From positions 1 to 5,256 of the forward strand of contig JAKCEC010000106.1 in NCBI GenBank assembly GCA_021841725.1: DNA of 5,256 nt, given 5' to 3'. The translations under genes and the position numbers were made by a program. Positions within the stretch are counted from its first letter, which is position 1. Each line of letters starts with the position of its first letter. Origin of the DNA: Actinomycetes bacterium. Lineage in GTDB: Bacteria > Actinomycetota > Acidimicrobiia > Acidimicrobiales > RAAP-2. Of the stretch, positions 1 to 5,256 are shown in pieces. Below the pieces are notes generated by a model that saw only the letters and a list, made by a program, of their open reading frames with translations, was not told the DNA's origin and ran no database searches.

Positions 1-2
1 AC

Positions 3-962
3 CACGAGGCGTTCACCGAGTCGGCGCGGCGCCCCAACCCCGACCGCTTGCTCGACGCCTACCACCAGAGCGTCGCCACCTTGAACCTGTTGCGCGCTTT
101 CACCACCGGTGGCTTCGCGGCCCTCACGCGCGTGCACGCGTGGAACCAGGAGTTCGTCACGAATTCGCCCGAGGGCAAGCGTTACGAGGTGCTCGCCGAC
201 GACATCGACCGGGCCCTCGCCTTCATGCGGGCCTGCGGCGTCAACCTCGACGTGGACCACGAACTATCGAGCGTGGACTTCTACACCAGTCACGAGGCGC
301 TCATCTTGCCCTACGAGCAGGCGTTGACGCGCCAGGACTCCCTGACCGGTGACTGGTACGACTGCTCGGCGCACATGCTCTGGATCGGCGACCGCACGCG
401 CCAGGTGGACGGGGCGCACGTGGAGTTCCTGCGCGGCGTCGCCAATCCGCTCGGTCTCAAGGTCGGTCCGAGCACCAGCGTCGAAGACCTCGTGACCCTG
501 CACTCGCTGCTCAACCCGGACAACGTACCCGGGCGACTGACCCTGATCTCGCGGATGGGCCGCGACCGGGTGAGCGAACTACTCCCGCCCCTCGTGGAGG
601 CCATGAAGGCGGAGGGGGCCGAGGTGTTGTGGACCTGCGACCCGATGCACGGCAACACCTTCAAGGCCAGCGGCGGACAGAAGACGCGGCGGTTCGACGA
701 CGTCCTCACCGAAGTAGCGCAGTTCTTCGCGGTGCACCAGGCCCTGGGGACCTGGCCCTCGGGGTTGCACATCGAATTGACGGGGGGCAACGTCACCGAG
801 TGCCTCGGTGGCGGCGACCAGTTGGACGAATCGGACCTCGACACGAACTACACCTCGATCTGTGACCCCCGTCTCAACGCCTCACAGAGCCTCGACATGG
901 CCTTTCACGTCAGTGAATTCCTTCAGCGCGCCGTGACCGCCCGCGGCGCGCGGTCGTTGTAG
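3..962 (+). CDS. aroG: Type II DAHP synthase (3-deoxy-7-phosphoheptulonate synthase), 5'-truncated by the window edge
   Basis: This enzyme condenses phosphoenolpyruvate with erythrose-4-phosphate to give DAHP, the first step of the shikimate pathway, in the cytoplasm. The open frame enters from the window edge, and 319 residues are visible up to TAG at 960-962. Family landmarks, in visible-residue numbers, are WIGDRTRQ (127-134), [14 protein letters not shown] (144-157, with Lys153), SRMG (Arg184), DPMHGNT (His216), IELTGGN (Glu258) and CDPRLN (Asp288). The spacing of His216, Glu258 and Asp288 (42 and 30 residues) matches, as I recall it, the metal ligands H369, E411 and D441 of the Mycobacterium tuberculosis enzyme. 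By that offset about 150 N-terminal residues are missing, including the metal-binding Cys. Type II enzymes of this clade are often feedback-regulated and can complex with chorismate mutase; neither can be judged here. The usual Glu of WIGERTRQ is Asp130. The gene stands alone on + and its last 40 bp overlap the opposing phosphatase gene. The family call is secure; the symbol follows common usage for actinobacterial homologues. Confidence 0.96.
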   Translation, partial: HEAFTESARRPNPDRLLDAYHQSVATLNLLRAFTTGGFAALTRVHAWNQEFVTNSPEGKRYEVLADDIDRALAFMRACGVNLDVDHELSSVDFYTSHEALILPYEQALTRQDSLTGDWYDCSAHMLWIGDRTRQVDGAHVEFLRGVANPLGLKVGPSTSVEDLVTLHSLLNPDNVPGRLTLISRMGRDRVSELLPPLVEAMKAEGAEVLWTCDPMHGNTFKASGGQKTRRFDDVLTEVAQFFAVHQALGTWPSGLHIELTGGNVTECLGGGDQLDESDLDTNYTSICDPRLNASQSLDMAFHVSEFLQRAVTARGARSL

Positions 963-1603
963 CGCAGCAGGCGCACGCGCCCGGCGTCGAGTTCGATCTC
1001 GGTCATCGAACAATGCTCGGTGCGTAGCAGGAGGCGTTGCGCCGCGGGTGACCCGATGGCGAGCTTGACCGCTTGCTCGATCACGCCGCCGTGGACGAAC
1101 AACAGGACCTGCTCACCCGGGTGCGCCCGGCTCAAGCGCTCGAACGCCGCCACGCAGCGCTCGTAGAACCCCGTCCAGGACTCCCCCTCGGGGGCGAAGG
1201 GCTCGTCGGGGTCACGGTCCCAGTCGGGACCCCCGAAGGCCTCGATCATCTCGTCCCAGCTCATGGCGTCGGCGCGACCCGGGTGCAGTTCGCACAGGTC
1301 GCAGTCCGCCACCACCGTGGTGTGCGGGAGCGACCCCGCCACGATCGACGCGGTCTCCCTAGCGCGTTCGAGCACCGACGAATACAGCGCCGTCACGCCA
1401 TCGAATTCGTGCGATGACCCGACACGCCGGGCGAGCGCGGCCGCCTGCTCGCGCCCCAGGTCGGTCAGACCCGTGCAACCGCGGGGTCCCCCCACGATGC
1501 CCGCGACGTTGCAGTGGGCTTCGCCGTGGCGCACGAGGACCAGGCGCGTCCCGCGGGGTTCGTCACCGCTGGTGCGAAATCCGGGTGGCGGTTCGATGTA
1601 CAT
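923..1603 (-). CDS. Histidine phosphatase superfamily protein (phosphoglycerate mutase-like)
   Basis: This is a 226-residue cytoplasmic enzyme of the histidine phosphatase superfamily, which transfers or hydrolyses phosphate through a phosphohistidine. The signature RHGE lies at residues 25-28 (nucleophile His26), followed by [11 protein letters not shown] (44-54), [12 protein letters not shown] (74-85, phosphate-binding Arg82), the acidic Glu105 in CELHPGRAD and the second catalytic His171 in FVHGG. All core catalytic residues are present, so it should be active. The substrate cannot be deduced: cobalamin/alpha-ribazole-type, sugar-phosphate or other phosphatase roles are all possible, and a true glycolytic mutase is unlikely from the divergence. 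I chose ATG 1603 because it forms TGATG with the VWA stop and has GGGAGGA eight bases upstream. The frame stays open to 1651, but that would place 48 bases inside the VWA gene without such a site. It is the last gene of the - strand operon, and its 3' end overlaps the DAHP synthase gene by 40 bp. Family confidence is high; function is open. Confidence 0.9.
   Translation of the reverse strand: MYIEPPPGFRTSGDEPRGTRLVLVRHGEAHCNVAGIVGGPRGCTGLTDLGREQAAALARRVGSSHEFDGVTALYSSVLERARETASIVAGSLPHTTVVADCDLCELHPGRADAMSWDEMIEAFGGPDWDRDPDEPFAPEGESWTGFYERCVAAFERLSRAHPGEQVLLFVHGGVIEQAVKLAIGSPAAQRLLLRTEHCSMTEIELDAGRVRLLRYNDRAPRAVTAR
935..955. terminator. GC-rich hairpin in the convergent overlap, possible weak bidirectional terminator
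   Basis: GACCGC (935-940) and GCGGTC (950-955) can pair around a 9-nt loop, with two wobble pairs extending the base. It sits where the DAHP synthase and phosphatase genes end tail to tail, so it could stop transcription from either side. It has no T-run on either strand, and short GC-rich stems arise easily by chance at this base composition. Confidence 0.2.
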
Positions 1604-2991
1604 CAGTTCAGTCCTCCCACGAACGTTTCGAGTTGGCGCAGCGTACGACACTCTAAGACCGCGTCGCAGTGTGCGGCGTAGACGCTCAGTATCGAATCAC
1701 CGCTGTTCCAGTAGTTCACGGGCTCGGGATTGAGCCAGTAGAGCGCCTTAACGCGATGGGCGATCTCCTCGAGCGCCTCGGCGCGCGCCGGGTGGTAATT
1801 GTTGCGGGCGTCACCCAGGATCAGCACGGTCGTGCGCCGCGTCAGCTCGGGGGCGTAGCGCTGCGCGAAGATGCTCAGGGCCCGGCCGTAGTCGCTGTGA
1901 CCGTCGACCGCCACCACGTCCGCCTCGGCGCTGATACGCTCCACCGCCACGGCGGGATCGTCGGACTCCGCGAAGAGGTGCGTCACCTCGTCGAGCCCGT
2001 CGACGAAGACGAAACTTCGCACCTGGGAGAACTGACTCGAGATGGCGTGCACCAGGTGCAGGGTGAAGCGCGCGAAGGACGCCACGGATCCCGAGACGTC
2101 CGCGATGACCACGATCTCGGGCTTCGCGGGGCGCGGGGGCTTGAACCGGACGTCGATGGGCACGCCACCGGTCGAGAGCGAACTGCGCACCGTATGGCGC
2201 AGATCGACGGGGCCCCGATGACGGCGCCGGCGTCGACGCGCGAGACGCACCGCCAACTTACGGCTTAGGGGACGAAGCGCGCGTTCGAGCTGGGCCAATT
2301 CCTCGCGATTGGCGTGCATCACGTCGATGTCTTCGGGCAGGGTCTCGCGCACCGACTCGGCCAGGGCGGCGGCCCCGCGGTCCTGGACCAACTGTTCGCG
2401 GATCTCGGTGGCCACCATGGTCTTGAAGTGCTCGACGCGCTGGTGGGCGTCGTCGCTGGCGAGTCGCTCACTCAGTGCGTCGGGGTTGGCCGCGAGGCTC
2501 AGGCCCACCAGGCGCCGCTCCATCTCCTCGAGTTCGAGTTGGCGCAGCGTGCGGTAGAGGTAGTACGCGCCCCCGACCGGTCGTCCGGGCTCGACGCCGC
2601 CGTAACGCGCCACCGCCTCCGCGGCACTCTGTCGCATGGCCCGCACGTTGTTCTCGCGCAGCGCGTCGAACAATTGTTGGCCCAACTGCGCGCCGGACCG
2701 CTCGGGCGAATCGCGCGCGCCGGCGTCGCGCGCGCCGGCGTCGGGGACGAGTTCGGTGTCGACGTCACCGTCGAGACGCCGGTGGGCGAAGAACACGTCG
2801 AACGCCGTGTCGAACGCGCTGAGATGGTCACCGCTCTTGACCAGCGTGGCGCACAGCGCCGAGCGAAAGAGTGCGCGGTCGGCGACGTCGATGGTCTCGA
2901 GCGCGCGGGCCGCGTCTACGGTCTCGCTCATCGACACCGAGATACCCACGGTGCGCAACTCGCCGATGAAGGAGCTGAGCAGGTCCAGCAC
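1603..2991 (-). CDS. CoxE-like VWA-domain protein, partner of the upstream MoxR ATPase
   Basis: This 462-residue soluble protein belongs to the CoxE-like von Willebrand factor A family. Such proteins pair with MoxR AAA+ ATPases in maturation or chaperone complexes. The N-terminal helical region (about 1-80) has the family's FxxxLRxxGxxVSxxETxDAxRAL pattern. A low-complexity Asp/Ala/Gly/Arg linker follows (84-94), then a mid helical region, an arginine-rich segment (251-259) and the C-terminal VWA domain (about 291-462). MIDAS residues visible are Asp298-x-Ser300-x-Ser302, Ser366 in GHSDYG (a position often Thr) and Asp394 in LGDARNN. The C-terminal WLNPEP and ECRTLRQLE motifs are typical of the family. 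No signal peptide or membrane segment is seen, so it should act in the cytoplasm. The GTG start at 2991 is fixed by an in-frame TAG two codons upstream, which is the ATPase stop. I see no clear ribosome binding site, so translation probably depends on reinitiation. Its client is unknown; no cox structural genes are in view. Confidence 0.9.
   Translation of the reverse strand: MLDLLSSFIGELRTVGISVSMSETVDAARALETIDVADRALFRSALCATLVKSGDHLSAFDTAFDVFFAHRRLDGDVDTELVPDAGARDAGARDSPERSGAQLGQQLFDALRENNVRAMRQSAAEAVARYGGVEPGRPVGGAYYLYRTLRQLELEEMERRLVGLSLAANPDALSERLASDDAHQRVEHFKTMVATEIREQLVQDRGAAALAESVRETLPEDIDVMHANREELAQLERALRPLSRKLAVRLARRRRRRHRGPVDLRHTVRSSLSTGGVPIDVRFKPPRPAKPEIVVIADVSGSVASFARFTLHLVHAISSQFSQVRSFVFVDGLDEVTHLFAESDDPAVAVERISAEADVVAVDGHSDYGRALSIFAQRYAPELTRRTTVLILGDARNNYHPARAEALEEIAHRVKALYWLNPEPVNYWNSGDSILSVYAAHCDAVLECRTLRQLETFVGGLN
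1612..1618 (-). promoter_or_regulatory. Strong Shine-Dalgarno site of the histidine phosphatase gene
   Basis: The minus strand reads GGGAGGA followed by eight bases and then ATG at 1603. The site is built into the VWA gene's last codons (Val-Gly-Gly-Leu-Asn-stop, GTG GGA GGA CTG AAC TGA). It decides the phosphatase start and makes that gene the only one of the run with a near-consensus ribosome binding site. Confidence 0.8.
1627..1644 (-). repeat. 18-bp exact direct repeat, copy in the 3' part of the VWA gene
   Basis: The 18 bases from ACG to GAA on the minus strand encode TLRQLE with the same codons as the copy at 2533-2550, 906 bp away in the same gene and frame. Here the peptide belongs to the conserved C-terminal ECRTLRQLE motif (residues 449-455 for RTLRQLE). 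Confidence 0.85.
2533..2550 (-). repeat. 18-bp exact direct repeat, copy in the 5' half of the VWA gene
   Basis: This is identical to 1627-1644 and encodes TLRQLE at residues 148-153 of the VWA protein, directly before an acidic helical stretch (LEEMERR). The flanking codons differ between copies, so identity stops at the 18 bases apart from an adjacent synonymous Arg codon. Confidence 0.85.
2711..2740 (-). repeat. Perfect 15-bp tandem duplication inside the VWA gene
   Basis: The unit TCGCGCGCGCCGGCG (+ strand) occurs twice head to tail with no mismatch. On the coding strand it gives AGARD twice (residues 85-94). A length of 15 keeps the frame, so gain or loss of a unit would only change the linker between the N-terminal helical region and the rest of the protein. 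Confidence 0.9.
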
Positions 2992-2994
2992 GCG

Positions 2995-3960
2995 CTAGGA
3001 CGCACGCCCGAGAATCTCGCGCGTCGCCTTCTCGATGTCCGACTGGTACTTCAGGAGAATATGCAACGTCTCGACCACCAGGTCCTCACCCAGTTCGTCG
3101 CGACCCAGGATGACCAGGGTGCGGGCCCAATCGAGCGTCTCGGAGACCGACGGCGCCTTCTTAAGGTCCATCAGGCGCAGGGTCCGCACGACCTGAGAGA
3201 TCTGCTCGGCCAGGGCCGTGGCGATTCCGGGGACCCGCGACAAGATGATGTCGCGTTCTCGGGCGACGTCGGGGTAGCCCACGTGCAGGTAGAGGCAACG
3301 CCGCTTGAGGGCTTCGGAGAGTTCGCGCGTGTTGTTCGACGTCAAGAACACCATGGGAATCTGGCGCGCCGTGAGCGTCCCCAATTCCGGGATTGACACT
3401 TGGTACTCCGACAGGATCTCCAGCAAGAGAGCCTCGGTCTCGAGCTCGACCCGGTCTACTTCGTCGATGAGGAGTACCACCGGCTCGCTCGCGGTAATCG
3501 CCTCGAGCAGGGGACGAGTGAGGAGGAACTCCTCGGCGAAGATATCCTCTTCGAGCTCCGACCACACTTCGGCCGACCCCTCGGGACGGCCCGCTTGGAT
3601 ACGCAAGAGTTGCTTGCGGTAGTTCCACTCGTAGAGGGCCTTGGACTCGTCGAGCCCCTCGTAACACTGCAGGCGGATGAGGCGCGCGCCGAGGGCATCG
3701 GCCACGGCCTTCGCGAGAGCCGTCTTACCCGTGCCCGCGGGTCCCTCGACCAGTACGGGCTTCGCCAAACGGTCGGCCAGGAACGTCACCGACGAGATGG
3801 CCTCCGAACTGAGGTAATCCTGCTGCGCCAAGCGCACGCGCAACTCCTCGGGCGACGCGAAGCGCACCGGCGCGACCTCGGCCAGTCCGAGCCGGCGGGC
3901 CAACTCTTCGCGGGGATCGAGCGCGCTCAACGGACCTGTCCGTCGCCGCGCAGCACCCAT
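2995..3960 (-). CDS. MoxR/CoxD-like AAA+ ATPase
   Basis: This is a cytoplasmic AAA+ ATPase of the MoxR type, 321 residues from ATG 3960, about the usual family length. Walker A is GPAGTGKT (73-80), Walker B LLIDEVD (163-169, with Asp166 and Glu167), sensor 1 lies in TSNN (207-210), a likely arginine finger is Arg220/Arg221 in LKRRC, and the C-terminal lid contains SVSETLDWAR (271-280). All ATP-binding and hydrolysis residues are present. Members form rings that remodel or activate client proteins with a VWA partner; here the CoxE-like gene follows after 3 nt. The start is uncertain. ATG 3960 overlaps proA by 34 bp and lacks a visible ribosome site. TTG 3930 would form a TTGA overlap with the proA stop and give 311 residues with only a weak AGG upstream. 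The family-like sequence begins at LDPREELARRLG, after both candidates. Translation is probably coupled to proA. The frame is open further upstream to 4404, but that is a shadow of proA. Confidence 0.92.
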   Translation of the reverse strand: MGAARRRTGPLSALDPREELARRLGLAEVAPVRFASPEELRVRLAQQDYLSSEAISSVTFLADRLAKPVLVEGPAGTGKTALAKAVADALGARLIRLQCYEGLDESKALYEWNYRKQLLRIQAGRPEGSAEVWSELEEDIFAEEFLLTRPLLEAITASEPVVLLIDEVDRVELETEALLLEILSEYQVSIPELGTLTARQIPMVFLTSNNTRELSEALKRRCLYLHVGYPDVARERDIILSRVPGIATALAEQISQVVRTLRLMDLKKAPSVSETLDWARTLVILGRDELGEDLVVETLHILLKYQSDIEKATREILGRAS

Positions 3961-5159
3961 TTCAGACACGTCAGTTCGCGCAGCCCCATCGGGCCACGCG
4001 CGTGCAGTTTCTGAGTGGAGATCCCCACCTCGCCGCCCAGGCCCAACTCGCCCCCGTCGACGAACCGCGTCGAGGCGTTCACCAGCACCGCCGCCGCGTC
4101 GACGCGACGCACCCACGCGTCGGCGTGGGCATCGTCGCGGGTCACGATGGCTTCGGAGTGACCGGTGCCGTAGCGCGCGACGTGCGCAATGGCCTCGTCG
4201 AGCGAATCGACCACGCGCACCGCCAGGATGAGGTCGAGGAATTCGCGTCGGTAGTCGTCGTCGCTCGCCGGCGTCGTCCCGGGGAGCACCGCCACCGTGC
4301 GTTCGTCGCCGCGCAGTTCCACCTGCGGCACGGCGCGCGCGAGGGCGGGCAGAAAGGTCGACGCCGCCGCTCGATGGACCAATACGGTCTCGGCCGCGTT
4401 GCACACGCCGGGCCGGGAGGTCTTCGCGTTAGCCACGATGGCCACCGCCTGGTCGAGGTCCGCGCTCTCGTCAACGTAGACGTGACAGTTCCCGTCGCCG
4501 TCCAGGACGAAGGGCACGCGCGCGTGTTCGCGCATCGCGGCGATGAGACTAGGCCCACCGCGAGGGATCAGGCAATCGAGCACGTCGGTCAACTGCATGA
4601 AACGCACGGCGGCGTCGTGCGAGGGGTCCTGGACTAACGCCACCCCGTCCTCGGGAAGTCCCGCGTCCACCAACGCCGCGCGCCACAGGTCGACGATGAA
4701 CTGGTTCGAACGTTGCGCCGAGGACGAACCCCTCAGGAACGCCGCGTTCCCACTGCGCACGCACAATCCCGCCACGTCGCTGGTCACGTTGGGTCGGTTC
4801 TCGTAGACCACGCCGATGACGCCCAGGGGCACGCGCAGGCGCTCGACGCGGAGGCCGTTGGGGCGCACGCTGGCGTCCACGGTCTCGAAGAGGGGGTCAC
4901 GCGCGGCCGCGATATCGCGTAGGGCGTGCGCCATGGCGCCGACGCGCGGACCGGTCAGGGTGAGTCGGTCGCGTCCCGCGCCCGACTCCACGTAACTCGC
5001 CACCTCCCCCGCGTTGATCGCCAACAATTCGTCTTCGCGATGCGTGAGGGCGTCGGCCACGGCGAGCAACACGCCGACGCGCTGTTGGTCCGTGGCCAAC
5101 GCCAGCGCGCGTGACGCGTCGCGAACCCGGCGGCCCTGGTCCGCGAGTGAAGAACTCAT
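3927..5159 (-). CDS. proA: Gamma-glutamyl phosphate reductase (glutamate-5-semialdehyde dehydrogenase)
   Basis: ProA reduces gamma-glutamyl phosphate with NADPH to glutamate-5-semialdehyde, the second step of proline synthesis, in the cytoplasm. The 410 residues match the usual family length. Seen in order are VPLGVIGVVYENRPNVT (110-126, dinucleotide-binding region), RSGNAAFLRGSSSA (135-148), IPRGGPSLI (198-206), DGNCHVYVDESADL (222-235), the catalytic Cys253 in RPGVCNAAETVL (249-260), NASTRF (361-366), STQKLHARGPMGL (381-393) and a terminal RGDGQVR (404-410). This is an aldehyde-dehydrogenase-fold enzyme with its thiol in place. ATG 5159 gives the expected N-terminus. No good Shine-Dalgarno sequence precedes it, and it lies 22 nt after the proB stop, which suggests reinitiation after proB. 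Its 3' end overlaps the MoxR ATPase gene. Nothing unusual is seen in the protein itself, and the identification is firm. Confidence 0.97.
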   Translation of the reverse strand: MSSSLADQGRRVRDASRALALATDQQRVGVLLAVADALTHREDELLAINAGEVASYVESGAGRDRLTLTGPRVGAMAHALRDIAAARDPLFETVDASVRPNGLRVERLRVPLGVIGVVYENRPNVTSDVAGLCVRSGNAAFLRGSSSAQRSNQFIVDLWRAALVDAGLPEDGVALVQDPSHDAAVRFMQLTDVLDCLIPRGGPSLIAAMREHARVPFVLDGDGNCHVYVDESADLDQAVAIVANAKTSRPGVCNAAETVLVHRAAASTFLPALARAVPQVELRGDERTVAVLPGTTPASDDDYRREFLDLILAVRVVDSLDEAIAHVARYGTGHSEAIVTRDDAHADAWVRRVDAAAVLVNASTRFVDGGELGLGGEVGISTQKLHARGPMGLRELTCLKWVLRGDGQVR

Positions 5160-5181
5160 GCTGTCAGCGTACCGGAGCGCG

Positions 5182-5256
5182 TTACGGGCGCCGCAACAAG
5201 ACGAGGTCGTCGCGGTGCACGATCACGTCGTCGCCCTCGAGGAACGACTCATCGGA
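5182..5256 (-). CDS. proB: Glutamate 5-kinase, C-terminal end only (truncated by the window edge)
   Basis: Twenty-five codons read into the window from the right on the minus strand and end at TAA (5184-5182). The peptide contains DDVIVHRDDLVLL, which resembles the conserved EVIHRDNLVLL-type tail of the PUA domain that closes many glutamate 5-kinases. Glutamate 5-kinase phosphorylates glutamate to gamma-glutamyl phosphate, the substrate of ProA, and proB directly before proA is the classical order. With only the tail visible the call rests on this motif and on context. Confidence 0.82.
   Translation of the reverse strand, partial: SDESFLEGDDVIVHRDDLVLLRRP

Noticed and set aside
1604..1651. 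Upstream start of the phosphatase at 1651
   Set aside because: The ATG at 1603 has GGGAGGA at good spacing and a TGATG junction; the extension would be translated from inside the VWA gene.
1669..2268. + strand open frame of 199 codons opposite the VWA gene
   Set aside because: It is a mirror of the VWA coding strand with no motif and no separate support.
2314..3396. Long + strand open frame (360 codons) opposite the VWA and ATPase genes
   Set aside because: It has no recognisable family motif and low-complexity composition. It crosses two well-supported genes on the other strand, and long antisense frames are expected at this GC content.
923..3960. Possible defence or toxin-type system built on AAA+ and VWA proteins
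   Set aside because: The proteins match the housekeeping MoxR/CoxE type. There is no nuclease, membrane effector or mobile-element signature, and the neighbours are amino acid biosynthesis genes.
1603..3960. CO dehydrogenase (cox) accessory cluster
   Set aside because: Only CoxD/CoxE-like homologues are present. No coxM, coxS, coxL or other accessory genes are visible, so naming the pair coxD and coxE would overstate the evidence.
3400..4014. + strand open frame of 204 codons opposite the ATPase gene
   Set aside because: It lies entirely over conserved Walker-motif coding sequence on the other strand and resembles no family.
3961..4404. N-terminal extension of the ATPase to 469 residues
   Set aside because: The extra residues are arginine/glycine-rich out-of-frame translation of proA with no similarity to MoxR N-termini.
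5160..5181. Promoter in the proB-proA gap
   Set aside because: The gap is 22 nt with no convincing -10 or -35 element; read-through from proB explains expression.

Overview
The window is a gene-dense, GC-rich piece of bacterial chromosome with no intergenic stretch longer than about 22 bases. It most likely comes from an actinobacterium. The reasons are the base composition, a type II (Mycobacterium/plant-like) DAHP synthase, a proB-proA pair, frequent GC-ending codons and coupled start/stop overlaps. A deep-branching group such as Acidimicrobiia is possible, but that is a guess from general impression and not from a marker gene.

Layout. On the + strand, positions 3-962 hold the C-terminal two thirds of a type II 3-deoxy-7-phosphoheptulonate synthase, the first step of aromatic amino acid synthesis; its N-terminus lies before the window. 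Everything else is on the - strand and reads from right to left as one apparent operon. In order these are the last 25 codons of proB (5256-5182), proA (5159-3927), a MoxR/CoxD-like AAA+ ATPase (3960-2995), a CoxE-like VWA-domain protein (2991-1603) and a histidine phosphatase superfamily protein (1603-923). Spacings are 22 nt, a 34-nt overlap, 3 nt and a 1-nt TGATG overlap. The operon's last gene collides tail to tail with the DAHP synthase gene, and the two coding regions share 40 bp.

How the genes work together. ProB and ProA make glutamate-5-semialdehyde for proline. The AAA+ and VWA proteins form a recognised partnership: MoxR-type ATPases with VWA proteins that have a metal-ion-dependent adhesion site act as chaperone or maturation machines for other proteins or cofactor centres. 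No cox (CO dehydrogenase) or other client gene is visible here, so the client is unknown. The phosphatase is translationally joined to the VWA gene and has its own strong Shine-Dalgarno site.

I see no mobile element, RNA gene, CRISPR array or defence system. The most noteworthy points are the ATPase-VWA-phosphatase cassette behind proBA, the in-frame single TAG between ATPase and VWA genes, the 40-bp antiparallel coding overlap, and two exact repeats in the VWA gene. No convincing new system is claimed.
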